A stretch of 64,000 nt of DNA, taken from the NCBI RefSeq assembly GCF_000024005.1, contig NC_013132.1, positions 6,070,001-6,134,000 on the forward strand, read 5' to 3'. The first letter of the stretch is position 1, and each line of letters begins with the position of its first letter. The position numbers were made by a program, and so were the translations under genes. The notes below the pieces were generated by a model that worked only from the letters and a program-made list of their open reading frames with translations, was not told where the DNA came from and ran no database searches. The DNA comes from Chitinophaga pinensis DSM 2588. Its GTDB lineage: Bacteria > Bacteroidota > Bacteroidia > Chitinophagales > Chitinophagaceae. Shown piece after piece: positions 36,312 to 45,767 of the stretch.

Positions 36312-36986
36312 ATGAAAATTTTGATAATAGAAGACGAACCGGCCCTTTCAAAGAGCATCGGCGCTTATCTGGCGGACGAAAATTATCTCTGCGAATATGC
36401 GGGTAACTTCGGACAGGCCATCGACAAGATCACCGTATATGATTATGATTGTATCCTGCTGGACCTGATGCTGCCCGGTGGCGACGGACTAAAAATACTG
36501 GAGGAAATCAAGGAACAGAATAAACAGGATGGCGTCATTATCATCTCTGCTAAAAACTCACTGGACGATAAAATCAAAGGTCTGCAGATCGGTGCGGACG
36601 ACTATCTGACCAAACCCTTCCACCTGCCTGAACTGGCCGCCCGCATTTATTCTGTGATCAGACGTAAACAATTCGGAAACGTCAATATCATCGAATTGAA
36701 TGAATTAAAGATCAACCTGCTGGCAAAAACGGTTTCCGTTAACGACAACAACGTTGTACTGACCAAAAAAGAATTTGACCTCCTCCTCTACTTCATCAGC
36801 AATAAGAACAAAGTCATTTCCAAAAGCGCGCTCGCAGAACACCTTTCCGGTGATGTTGCCGACATGTTCGACAACTATGACTTCATCTATGTACATATCA
36901 AAAACCTGAAAAAGAAACTGACAGAAGCCGGTTGCGACAACTACCTGAAAACACTCTACGGCACAGGTTATAAATGGGAAATATGA
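36312..36986 (+). CDS. OmpR-family response regulator
   Basis: A 224-residue regulator. The receiver domain (1-115) has acidic pocket Glu7-Asp8 (IIEDEP), phosphoacceptor Asp51 (ILLDLML) and Lys in LTKPF. A winged-helix DNA-binding domain (about 125-224) ends with KTLYGTGYKWEI. It overlaps the downstream kinase by four bases (ATGA), so the pair is coupled. TATATTTT just before the gene resembles a -7 element. Its likely target is the TonB-dependent receptor gene that follows, by position only. Confidence 0.92.
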   Translation: MKILIIEDEPALSKSIGAYLADENYLCEYAGNFGQAIDKITVYDYDCILLDLMLPGGDGLKILEEIKEQNKQDGVIIISAKNSLDDKIKGLQIGADDYLTKPFHLPELAARIYSVIRRKQFGNVNIIELNELKINLLAKTVSVNDNNVVLTKKEFDLLLYFISNKNKVISKSALAEHLSGDVADMFDNYDFIYVHIKNLKKKLTEAGCDNYLKTLYGTGYKWEI

Positions 36987-38026
36987 GCAAGCTGCTGAAC
37001 CGCACCATGAAACGTTTTATGGGATACGCCGGACTCGTACTGGTCATCAGTATACCGGTGTATTACTACGTGATCAATATGTTATGGCATCACGAACTTG
37101 ATGAACATAAAATCGAGCTAACCGCCGCTGCCGGACGGGAAGACCGATATCTCATCATTCTCTTCGTAACACTACTGACCGTATTATTCTTTCTTCTGCT
37201 GATGATCGGATTTATACTACTGAACCGCAGGATCTCCAAACGTCTCTGGCAACCTTTCTATAATAGTCTCGCACAGATCAAAGGATTCAACCTCGATCAG
37301 CAGCAAACCGTTAATTTTGAAGAAACAGATATCGAAGAATTCTCAGAACTGAATAGCAGTCTGAATAAACTGATTGCAGGTAATATTGCCGTGTATAATC
37401 AACAGAAAGAATTTGCCGATAATGCCTCCCACGAACTACAGACGCCGCTGGCTGTTATTCAGTCCAAACTGGATCTGCTGTTACAGACCAAACTCCTGAC
37501 CGACGAACAATACGACCTCATTGAAGATGCGAATAAAGCATTGGCCCGCGTCACCCGTATCAATAAAAACCTGTTACTGCTGACCAAAATCGAGAACAGT
37601 CAGTTTATGGATAAAGAGACCATCGATCTTTCAGAATTACTGAAAAATTCACTCGTCCTGTTCTCTAATTTCTCAGAGAATAAAAACCTGGTATTTGATC
37701 AGGATATCGCTACAGGTGTAACAATAGAGGGTAATAAGATTCTGGTGGAAATATTATTAAATAATCTGATCACCAACGCTATCCGCTATACCCCCAATGA
37801 CAATACGATCCAGATCACATTGAACCACAAAGCTATGTTTATTGCGAATCCCGGTACGCTCAGTCTGCAACAGGAACAGTTGTTCAAACGCTTCGGCACC
37901 ACCTCTGTCGAAACACCTGGTACCGGCTTGGGACTATCTCTGGTGAAACAGATCTGCAGCCGTTATAGCTGGAAAACGGATTATACTTTCAGTGATATGC
38001 GGCACATCTTCTCCGTGACTTTCTAG
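36983..38026 (+). CDS. Sensor histidine kinase of the OmpR-type pair
   Basis: A 347-residue membrane kinase. Two membrane helices (about 14-34 and 58-80) flank a very short periplasmic loop of about 25 residues. A HAMP-like segment follows. The HisKA phosphoacceptor His150 lies in NASHELQTPLAV, and the HATPase domain has NLITNAIRYT and TGLGLSLVKQ. I chose ATG 36983, which overlaps the regulator stop, over an ATG nine bases earlier. The tiny loop suggests it senses the membrane or a partner rather than binding a ligand itself. Confidence 0.9.
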   Translation: MSKLLNRTMKRFMGYAGLVLVISIPVYYYVINMLWHHELDEHKIELTAAAGREDRYLIILFVTLLTVLFFLLLMIGFILLNRRISKRLWQPFYNSLAQIKGFNLDQQQTVNFEETDIEEFSELNSSLNKLIAGNIAVYNQQKEFADNASHELQTPLAVIQSKLDLLLQTKLLTDEQYDLIEDANKALARVTRINKNLLLLTKIENSQFMDKETIDLSELLKNSLVLFSNFSENKNLVFDQDIATGVTIEGNKILVEILLNNLITNAIRYTPNDNTIQITLNHKAMFIANPGTLSLQQEQLFKRFGTTSVETPGTGLGLSLVKQICSRYSWKTDYTFSDMRHIFSVTF

Positions 38027-38077
38027 TTTAGATTTCCTTTCGAATCGGGTCTTAACTATGCAGAAAATATCAACTGC

Positions 38078-40480
38078 ATGAAAGGTGTCCCGTTATTCTG
38101 TATCATCTTACTTTTCTTTGCGAAGCACCTGCACGCGCAATCCATAAAAGTGACGCTTTCCGGGCAGATGAAAGAAGATTCCGGCAAGCACCCCTTACCA
38201 TTTGTAAGTGTGACCCTCAAAAAAGCAAAAGACAGTAGTTTTGTATCCGGTACTATCTCCGGTGATGATGGCCGCTTCAAACTCGCAGACCTCAGCAGTG
38301 GCAACTACCTGCTGGAATTCTCCTATATTGGCTATCAGCCGCTGATACAACATCTGACTATCGGACAATTAAGTCCGGTACTGGAACTGGGCAGTATAGA
38401 ACTGGCTGCGGACCCCAAATCCCTGAACACGGTGACCATCACCGGTAAACAGGAAGAAATCCGGCCGGATAAGAAAACATTCAGTGTAGCCGATAATATC
38501 AGTCAGGCAGGTGGCTCTGTACTGGAAGCAATGAAAAACCTCCCCGGTGTAACTACCCAGGATGGAAAAATTCTGCTGAGAGGCAGTGACAAGGTCATGG
38601 TATTGATGGACGGGAAACAGACGGCGCTGACAGGTTTCGGCGGACAAACAAGCCTGGACAATATCCCTGCCTCCGCCATCGAAAAGATAGAGATCATCAA
38701 CAACCCTTCTTCAAAATATGATGCCAACGGCAATGCCGGCATTATCAATATCATCTACAAAAAAGAGAAAAAAGACGGCTTTAACGGCAAAATCGGTTTA
38801 AGTGCAGGTGCGGGTGCTTTATGGATAAAAAGACAGAATTATCCTACTATAAGACGTCAATACCAGGGTACGCCCAAGATCAATCCTTCGCTGTCGCTGA
38901 ACTACCGCAAAAACAAAGTCAATTTGTTCCTGCAGGCAGACGATCTGTATACCAAAACACTGAATAAAAACGAATTTGCAGACAGGTATTACGATAACGG
39001 TGATGTGGTAAAACAACAGACCAAACGTAACCGGAATACCAATTTCTCCAATGTAAAAGCAGGTATGGACTGGGCCATTGACGGCCGCAATACCATCACC
39101 GTTTCCGGGATGTATGGTACAGAGAAAATACTGGACCACGGAGATGAACCTTTCTTTAATGGTAACCTGACCGAAAGACAGCGCCTCTGGCAATTCCTGG
39201 AAGATGAACTGAAGACTACCATAGTAGGATCTGTGATCTGGCAGCACAACTTCCATGCACCCGGCAGAACCCTGAATGTAAGCCTAAGCAGCACTTTCCA
39301 CAGGGAGGATGAAAAGTACTTCTTTACGAACATTATGCCCGAATATACCGGTATTGACTCATTCAAAGTCCTGTCTGACGAGCACGTTACCGACCTGACT
39401 ATCGATTATGTACAGCCCCTGCGCCATGGTCGTTTTGAAGGTGGGGTGAAATTCAGGTACCGGTATATTCCGGTGAACATGGATTTCAAACCAGGTCTAC
39501 ATTCTGTGCTGGATGCCCGTGCCGGTGGATTTACACGCTACAAGGAGAATATCCCGGCTATTTATGGTAACTACGTCTACGAGAACAAACACTTCGAACT
39601 GGAAGCCGGTCTGCGACTGGAATATGTACACCTGGCCTATGACGTCAATCCGAATCACCCGGTATACAAAAGCGACGGCTACAACTATACACAGCCATTC
39701 CCAAACCTACGACTGGCTTATAAACTGACGGACAACAACAAGGTATCCTTTTTCTACAACCGCCGTGTAGACCGGCCTAACGAAGGCGATATACGCATCT
39801 TCCCGAAATATGACGATGCGGAAATCATCAAGGTAGGTAATCCTGCACTTCGGCCACAGTATACCAATCTCTTCGAACTGGGTGATAAAACCAGCTGGAA
39901 TAAAGGATACCTGTTCTCCTCCGTTTATCACAAACGCATGGATGCTACCATTACCCGTATCGGCAGCACCGTACCAGGCAGTAATATCATCTATAATATC
40001 TTTCAGAATGCCGGTAAAAGCTACATGACGGGTATCGAACTGGTATTCTCCCAAAAGATGGCAGAATGGGCCACCTTTAACCTGGCCCTGAACGGGTATA
40101 ACAATATCATCGATTCCTTTACCGTGGTGAACAAATACCCGGTTGAAAACACCTTCAGTGCTGCCCGTGAAGATATCTTTTCCGGTAACGTCAAGCTGAA
40201 CGGTCAGTTCCGTTTCCCTAAACAGATAGACGCACAATTGAGTGCGATTTACCAGGCGCCTGACCTGGTACCGCAGGGAAAAATCTATTCCCGTTTTTCT
40301 GTAGATTTGGGTGTCAAAAAAACGATTCAACAGGGAAAAGGAGAGATCTTTGTGAATGCAACCGATGTGGCCAATACACTGCGTAATAAAAGAGAAATCA
40401 GGGGCAATGGATTCCGTTATCTCGCGACTGATTATAATGAGACCCAGGTGATCCGTGCCGGATATAGTTATAAATTCTGA
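38078..40480 (+). CDS. TonB-dependent outer-membrane beta-barrel protein
   Basis: An 800-residue outer-membrane protein. The signal peptide ends AQS at about 22. A carboxypeptidase-regulatory-like (CarboxypepD_reg) beta-sandwich covers about 25-105. A plug domain (about 115-215; NLPGVTTQDGKILLRGSDKVMVLMDGK) precedes a long barrel ending RAGYSYKF with a terminal Phe. It belongs to the Bacteroidota 'outer membrane beta-barrel family protein' group (OMP_b-brl_3), not SusC. The transported substrate is unknown. It follows the kinase by 51 bases and is likely co-transcribed with or controlled by it. Confidence 0.88.
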   Translation: MKGVPLFCIILLFFAKHLHAQSIKVTLSGQMKEDSGKHPLPFVSVTLKKAKDSSFVSGTISGDDGRFKLADLSSGNYLLEFSYIGYQPLIQHLTIGQLSPVLELGSIELAADPKSLNTVTITGKQEEIRPDKKTFSVADNISQAGGSVLEAMKNLPGVTTQDGKILLRGSDKVMVLMDGKQTALTGFGGQTSLDNIPASAIEKIEIINNPSSKYDANGNAGIINIIYKKEKKDGFNGKIGLSAGAGALWIKRQNYPTIRRQYQGTPKINPSLSLNYRKNKVNLFLQADDLYTKTLNKNEFADRYYDNGDVVKQQTKRNRNTNFSNVKAGMDWAIDGRNTITVSGMYGTEKILDHGDEPFFNGNLTERQRLWQFLEDELKTTIVGSVIWQHNFHAPGRTLNVSLSSTFHREDEKYFFTNIMPEYTGIDSFKVLSDEHVTDLTIDYVQPLRHGRFEGGVKFRYRYIPVNMDFKPGLHSVLDARAGGFTRYKENIPAIYGNYVYENKHFELEAGLRLEYVHLAYDVNPNHPVYKSDGYNYTQPFPNLRLAYKLTDNNKVSFFYNRRVDRPNEGDIRIFPKYDDAEIIKVGNPALRPQYTNLFELGDKTSWNKGYLFSSVYHKRMDATITRIGSTVPGSNIIYNIFQNAGKSYMTGIELVFSQKMAEWATFNLALNGYNNIIDSFTVVNKYPVENTFSAAREDIFSGNVKLNGQFRFPKQIDAQLSAIYQAPDLVPQGKIYSRFSVDLGVKKTIQQGKGEIFVNATDVANTLRNKREIRGNGFRYLATDYNETQVIRAGYSYKF

Positions 40481-40516
40481 TGCTTTGAACCCGTTCACAT
40501 GCCGTTTAGATATTCA

Positions 40517-40566
40517 TTATCCTACGTTCATCCTACGTTGATGAATGTAGGATGAACGTAGGATAA
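40517..40566. terminator. Large hairpin built from repeated 11-mers after the TonB receptor
   Basis: A perfect 20-bp stem (40517-40536 with 40547-40566) encloses a 10-base loop. Each arm is itself two direct copies of an ATCCTACGTTC-type 11-mer. It begins 36 bases after the receptor stop. It lacks a clean T-run, so it may be an mRNA 3' stabiliser rather than a true terminator. Confidence 0.6.
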
Positions 40567-40569
40567 GTA

Positions 40570-40657
40570 ACAATTAAGAATTAACAATTAAGAATTAAGA
40601 ATTGGAATGCAGCGGAGATCTTCGCGGTAATTCTTAATTCTTAATTCTTAATTCCTA
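40570..40657. repeat. AT-rich heptamer inverted-repeat element, copy 3
   Basis: The left arm (40570-40603) is AATTAAG-type and the right arm (40631-40657) TTAATTC-type. The 27-base spacer is 25/27 identical to the spacer of copy 2 at 7040-7066, some 33 kb away. It lies between the TonB receptor and sbcD. Confidence 0.8.
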
Positions 40658-40758
40658 TCCCCCTCACCTCCAGGCTAATAAGCCTGTTTTTGCCTGCGGA
40701 AAATACCTGATTTTTACACATTTCCCCTCCCTTTTCTGGCTTAACCACTCAGGTAATT

Positions 40759-40766
40759 TATCTTTG
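40759..40766 (+). promoter_or_regulatory. Bacteroidota-type -7 element for sbcDC
   Basis: TATCTTTG matches TAnnTTTG exactly, 13 bases before the sbcD ATG. This predicts a very short 5' leader. A T-rich TTTTC string lies about 22 bases upstream at the -33 position. Confidence 0.5.
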
Positions 40767-40779
40767 TAAAAAAGAGTGG

Positions 40780-42024
40780 ATGAAAATATTGCATACTGCG
40801 GACTGGCATATCGGACAAACCTTTTATCAGTATGACAGGACGTATGAGCATCAGCAGTTTTTACACTGGCTGGTGGATACCATTAAAGCACACGATGTAG
40901 AACTGCTGATCATCAGCGGAGATGTGTTTGATATCGCCAACCCTTCCGCTGTTGCCATCAAATTGTTTTACGCATTTCTCAATAGTGCCGTAAAGGCACA
41001 ACCAGGATTACAGATCATCGTGACGGCTGGTAATCATGACTCTGCCGCCCGACTGGAAGCGCCGAAGCCTTTACTGGAATCTTCGGACATCCATATCGTC
41101 GGACTGATAGAACGGAAGGAAGATGGCAGTATCAATTATGAGAAAATGCTGATCCCTGTGAGAGACAGGAATGGCGAAACAGTGCTGTGGTGTATGGCGA
41201 TCCCGTTTCTGCGTATGGGCGATTATCCGGCGGTAGCCGAAAGCGAAACCCTGTATGCGGATGGTGTAAGCGCACTGTATAAAGAAGCCTATGAACATGC
41301 ACTGACAAAAAAACAAGGAGGACAGGGCATCATCGCAATGGCACACCTGCATACATTGGATGCTGAGCTGTCTGATCACGATAAATCTGAGAGAGTGATC
41401 ATGGGAGGTATTGAATTCGTTCCTGCGAAAGCGTTTCACGAAGAGCTGCTGTATGTAGCCTTGGGACATATTCATAAAGCCCAGAAAATAGGTGGAAAAG
41501 AACATATCCGCTACAGCGGTAGTCCGCTGCCAATGTCATTCTCTGAAATGAACTACAAACACCAGGTGGTGAGCTTTGATATCAGTAATGGCGTCATGAG
41601 CGGACTGGAAATGCTGGAAATACCGGTAACGACTGAACTACTGCGGGTACCTGCCAAACCGCAGCCCATCGAAGCGGTGCTGGAAGCCTTATTACAATTG
41701 CCGGAAGCGACGGAAACAATACATACCGCTCCTTACCTGGAAGTACGTGTACTGCTGGAAGGACCTGAACCTGCCCTGCGGCACAAGATAGAAACAGCCC
41801 TTGCCGGCAAACATGTGCGACTGGCAAAAATAGACGTCCGCTACCCCTCCTCCGCAGCCGAAGGAACAGGAGAGAGGATCGCCAGCGCTGCACAATTGCA
41901 GGAATTAAGTCCGCTGGATATCTTTAAAAAGATTTACCAGGAAGACTATGAGCGCGAAACGCCGGAGGAACTGGTGGCCCTGTTTCAGCAGGTATTGCAG
42001 GAGATTAACACAAAAGAAGAGTAA
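40780..42024 (+). CDS. sbcD: Nuclease subunit SbcD (Mre11-like)
   Basis: A 414-residue metallophosphoesterase nuclease. The metal-binding motifs are in order: DWHIG near residue 8, GDVFD near 48, GNHDS near 87, and later MAHLH and GHIH. It partners with SbcC to open DNA hairpins and process double-strand ends. The two genes are separated by six bases. Length matches the family. The adjacent palindromic element just upstream is a coincidence worth noting, since SbcCD cuts hairpins. Confidence 0.95.
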   Translation: MKILHTADWHIGQTFYQYDRTYEHQQFLHWLVDTIKAHDVELLIISGDVFDIANPSAVAIKLFYAFLNSAVKAQPGLQIIVTAGNHDSAARLEAPKPLLESSDIHIVGLIERKEDGSINYEKMLIPVRDRNGETVLWCMAIPFLRMGDYPAVAESETLYADGVSALYKEAYEHALTKKQGGQGIIAMAHLHTLDAELSDHDKSERVIMGGIEFVPAKAFHEELLYVALGHIHKAQKIGGKEHIRYSGSPLPMSFSEMNYKHQVVSFDISNGVMSGLEMLEIPVTTELLRVPAKPQPIEAVLEALLQLPEATETIHTAPYLEVRVLLEGPEPALRHKIETALAGKHVRLAKIDVRYPSSAAEGTGERIASAAQLQELSPLDIFKKIYQEDYERETPEELVALFQQVLQEINTKEE

Positions 42025-42030
42025 TTACGC

Positions 42031-45000
42031 ATGAAGATATTAGCCATTCGTTTCAAGAACCTGGCATCACTGGAAGATACGAACGAGATAGATTTCACAA
42101 AAGAACCATTGAGCAAAGCAGGGATCTTTGCTATTACCGGTCCGACAGGCGCTGGTAAGTCCACCTTACTGGATGCCCTTTGCCTGGCCTTATATGCAAG
42201 AACGCCCCGTTATCTGCAGGCTAAGGAAACCGGTATAGAAATACAGGATCAGGGAGGCAATAAAATCAGCCAGGGTGACGTCAGAGGTATTTTACGTGAT
42301 GGTACAGCAGAAGGTTTTGCAGAGGTAGAATTTGCTGGAGTTGACGGCAATAACTATAAAGCAAGATGGGCCGTTAAACGTGCCCGCAATAAGATCGATG
42401 GTAACCTGCAGGCGGATACGGTGGAATTATTTAATCTGACGACCAACGGTGTTTTCCCGGGCAAGAAAACAGAAACCCTGCGGGAAATAGAAAGGGTGGT
42501 CGGACTGAACTTCGAACAGTTTACCCGTTCGGTATTACTGGCACAGGGCGACTTCACCGCCTTTCTGAAAGCAGATAAAGATGCCAAGGCTTCCCTCCTG
42601 GAAAAGCTGACGGGGACAAATATCTATTCTGAAATATCCGTAGGCATCTATAATAAATTCAAAGAGGCGGATACGGAACTCAGGAATCTGAAACAACAGG
42701 TTGCAGGTATTGAGCGACTGACAGAAGAGGAAAGAATGGCCCTGCACGCACAACAGGAAGAACTGGGTGCTAAGATCAGCAGCCAGCAGATCACTATCGC
42801 AGAACTGGGCGCTGCGATCAGCTGGTATCAGTTGCTGGATACCCTGGAAAAGAACAGGGAACAGGCCACCGATCAATACCAGCAGGCTACCCTGGCCATG
42901 GAAAATGCGGGAGAAAGGATCCGCAACTTTACACTGGTAGAACATGTACAGGCAGCGAGAGGTCCGGTGGAAGCCAGAAGGTCGCATGAGCAGCAACTGG
43001 CCGAGAAAGAGAAGGCTTTACAGGAGATCGATGCCCGTATTATGCGAACTACGGAAGCACAACAACAGGCAGCGACAGCACTGGAAACTGCGCATGCAGC
43101 GGTATTACATGCACAGCAGGAAGCCGCGAAACACCAGCCTGATATAACACGTGCCAGGGAATTAGATACGCTGACAGGCGAAAAGGACCGGCAGCTGCAA
43201 CAGGCAGTAACGGAAGCAGCCAACGCACAAAAACAACAGGATGCCCATCTGAAAGCATTTGAGGAAAAGGAAAAAGAGATCCATACACTTGCACAGGCCA
43301 TCAGCAAACTGGAGGACTGGCAAAGGGATCATCTCGGCAGAAAAGATATTGCAGAGAATATTATAGAAATCAGCGCACAACTGGGGCATACTGCCAAACT
43401 ATTGCCCGTACAACAGGAGGCGCTGAAAGAGCAGCAGGAGAATGCCAGTTTTATCCGGAAAGCACAGGAGCAGATAACAGACTTACAGGAAAAAGCAGAC
43501 AAAGAACAGGCAGAGAGCGCCCGTTTACAGACAGAACTGGACGAAGCCAATAAGCTGCTACAAGCTGTTCCCCTGGAAACCCTGAAAGAAAAAGATACCC
43601 GTCTTGATCAGCAGATAAGAGAAGGCGAAGCCGCGAAAATCCATTGGGAAAGACTGTTTGGTAGTCTGCAGGAGAAAGAGAAAACCGCACGTCAGCTGGA
43701 AAACTGTGCACAGGAACTGAAAGAAAAGACAGCCGCACTTCAGGAGAAACAGGCCGAACTGACCATCGCCCAGGCAAAAAAGGAGCAGTCAGATAAACTG
43801 CTGCATCAGGCACGGTTACAGGTAGCAGAAAATGTAGAATCCCTGCGCGCACAACTGGTGCAGGATGAACCTTGTCCGGTATGTGGCAGTAAAGCGCATC
43901 CTTTCGTTACGGACAATCCGCTGGCACACGCCATGCTGAAAACACTGGAAGAAGAATACAATGCTGCTTTAAGGTACTACAATACGTTATCAGGCGATAT
44001 CAGCAGCCTGGAGCAATTCTGCAAAAAACTATTACTTGACAGCGAAACATTCAACAAATCCTTACAGGAACGAGTGACGCAGATAGCCTCCCTGGAAGAG
44101 AAATGGGCGGGGTTTAGTCTGGCAGCTGCCAGTAAAGCCGCCCCGGATGAAAACAAGGCGCAATGGCTGGAAGAACAGGTGCAGCAATTACAGACCGCTC
44201 AAAAGGAAATAGCGGTACAGCTGAAGGCTTATGACGCGCAAAGGAATGCGGTTGAAACCCTGAAAAGCCAGCTGGATATAAAACAACAGGCACTGTCTGC
44301 AAATAAAGAGCAGCTGAAAGACAGGCAACGTGAAAAGACCAGTAAGGAAGAAGCGCAGGAACGTATTGCCAGACAACTGGAGCATATAACGGAAAGTCTC
44401 CGGACCATGACCGAACAACTGGCCCCCCATTTCAGCAATCCAGACTGGGTAGATAACTGGAAAAAAGATCCACAGGGATTCAATGCTAAAATAGTGGCCT
44501 TTGCCCAACAATGGAAACAACAGGCAGAAGCTATTATCGCGAATAATCAGCAGTTACGTGAGCACCAGTCAGCCTTACAGGAAATGGGCAGACAGGGACC
44601 GGCCATCGCGGCTGCATTAAGTGAAAAGATCAATGCGCTGCAACAGCAGCAAGCGGCGTTTAATGCCCTGCAACAGGAACGGCAGGCATTACTGAACGGA
44701 GCGACTGTTATCAGCTTTGAACAAAGGTTGAAACAGGTCATCGAACAGGCAGTTCTCACACAGCAGACAGCGACAGAGGTATTTAATACAGGAAAAGAAG
44801 ATCTGCGGGCCTACACCGCCAGTAAAGACACCACAACGGCAGATATTACCAACATTCGCAGTAATATCGACAAAGAACGGGCTGCCATCGGAGCATGGTT
44901 AAAAAACTATACTGCGACCTATGGCAGCACGTTGACGGAAGAAACACTCACGCAACTCCTCTCCCACACGGCCGCCTGGATAGAAACAGAAAGAAAGGCG

Positions 45001-45765
45001 ATCACGGCTCTGCGGGATGCGGTTAATACCACCCAGGCTACCTTGATCGAAAGATCCTTACAGTTAAGTAATCACCAGGAAAAGCGCGTAAGCGATCAAT
45101 CCCTGGAAGCATTAACTGCTTCTTCCAATGAAGCGAAACAGGTACTGGAAGACCTGGGCAGGGAGAAGAACAACCTGGCCTACAGGTTACGGCAGGATGA
45201 AGAAAATAAACTGAAGATCGGCGACCTGCAATATACCATCGATGCGAAAACAGCCGTACATGAAAACTGGAGTAAACTAAATGAACTGATCGGCTCTGCG
45301 GATGGTAAAAAGTTCCGGCAGATCGCACAGGAATACACCCTGGATATGCTGCTGGATCATGCCAATATGCACCTGTCCATGCTGACCCGCCGTTATAAGC
45401 TATTGAGAATACCCGGTAACCTGGCTTTACAGGTGCTGGATAAAGACATGGGGGATGAACTAAGGACGGTTTTCTCTCTTTCCGGAGGAGAATCTTTCCT
45501 TGTCTCACTGGCACTGGCATTAGGATTAGCATCCCTATCGTCCAGCAAGATGAAAGTAGAATCCCTGTTTATTGACGAAGGGTTTGGCGCACTGGATCCT
45601 GACACGCTGAATATTGCGATGGATGCACTGGAACGTTTACATAATCAGGGCCGTAAGGTGGGGGTGATTTCTCACGTACAGGAAATGACGGAACGTATTC
45701 CCACGCAGATAAAAGTGATCAGGATGGCCAATGGAAAAAGCAAGGTGGAAGTGACTGGGGCTTAA
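42031..45765 (+). CDS. sbcC: SMC-like ATPase subunit SbcC (Rad50-like)
   Basis: A 1244-residue protein of the Rad50/SbcC type. Walker A GPTGAGKS is at 37-44. Very long coiled coils (about 190-1030) flank the zinc hook CPVC near residue 615. The ABC signature LSGGESFL and Walker B LFIDEGFGALD lie in the C-terminal head. With SbcD it forms the ATP-driven nuclease that removes DNA hairpins and blocked ends. The stop is three bases from the stop of the convergent acyltransferase gene. Confidence 0.95.
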   Translation: MKILAIRFKNLASLEDTNEIDFTKEPLSKAGIFAITGPTGAGKSTLLDALCLALYARTPRYLQAKETGIEIQDQGGNKISQGDVRGILRDGTAEGFAEVEFAGVDGNNYKARWAVKRARNKIDGNLQADTVELFNLTTNGVFPGKKTETLREIERVVGLNFEQFTRSVLLAQGDFTAFLKADKDAKASLLEKLTGTNIYSEISVGIYNKFKEADTELRNLKQQVAGIERLTEEERMALHAQQEELGAKISSQQITIAELGAAISWYQLLDTLEKNREQATDQYQQATLAMENAGERIRNFTLVEHVQAARGPVEARRSHEQQLAEKEKALQEIDARIMRTTEAQQQAATALETAHAAVLHAQQEAAKHQPDITRARELDTLTGEKDRQLQQAVTEAANAQKQQDAHLKAFEEKEKEIHTLAQAISKLEDWQRDHLGRKDIAENIIEISAQLGHTAKLLPVQQEALKEQQENASFIRKAQEQITDLQEKADKEQAESARLQTELDEANKLLQAVPLETLKEKDTRLDQQIREGEAAKIHWERLFGSLQEKEKTARQLENCAQELKEKTAALQEKQAELTIAQAKKEQSDKLLHQARLQVAENVESLRAQLVQDEPCPVCGSKAHPFVTDNPLAHAMLKTLEEEYNAALRYYNTLSGDISSLEQFCKKLLLDSETFNKSLQERVTQIASLEEKWAGFSLAAASKAAPDENKAQWLEEQVQQLQTAQKEIAVQLKAYDAQRNAVETLKSQLDIKQQALSANKEQLKDRQREKTSKEEAQERIARQLEHITESLRTMTEQLAPHFSNPDWVDNWKKDPQGFNAKIVAFAQQWKQQAEAIIANNQQLREHQSALQEMGRQGPAIAAALSEKINALQQQQAAFNALQQERQALLNGATVISFEQRLKQVIEQAVLTQQTATEVFNTGKEDLRAYTASKDTTTADITNIRSNIDKERAAIGAWLKNYTATYGSTLTEETLTQLLSHTAAWIETERKAITALRDAVNTTQATLIERSLQLSNHQEKRVSDQSLEALTASSNEAKQVLEDLGREKNNLAYRLRQDEENKLKIGDLQYTIDAKTAVHENWSKLNELIGSADGKKFRQIAQEYTLDMLLDHANMHLSMLTRRYKLLRIPGNLALQVLDKDMGDELRTVFSLSGGESFLVSLALALGLASLSSSKMKVESLFIDEGFGALDPDTLNIAMDALERLHNQGRKVGVISHVQEMTERIPTQIKVIRMANGKSKVEVTGA

Positions 45766-45767
45766 TA

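Noticed and set aside
39707..40498. 263-codon open frame on the minus strand
   Set aside because: It is antisense to the 3' part of the TonB-dependent receptor gene, whose barrel sequence is continuous; no domain is visible in the antisense frame.
45038..45532. 164-codon open frame on the minus strand
   Set aside because: It is antisense to the sbcC head region that carries the ABC signature; the sbcC reading is clear.
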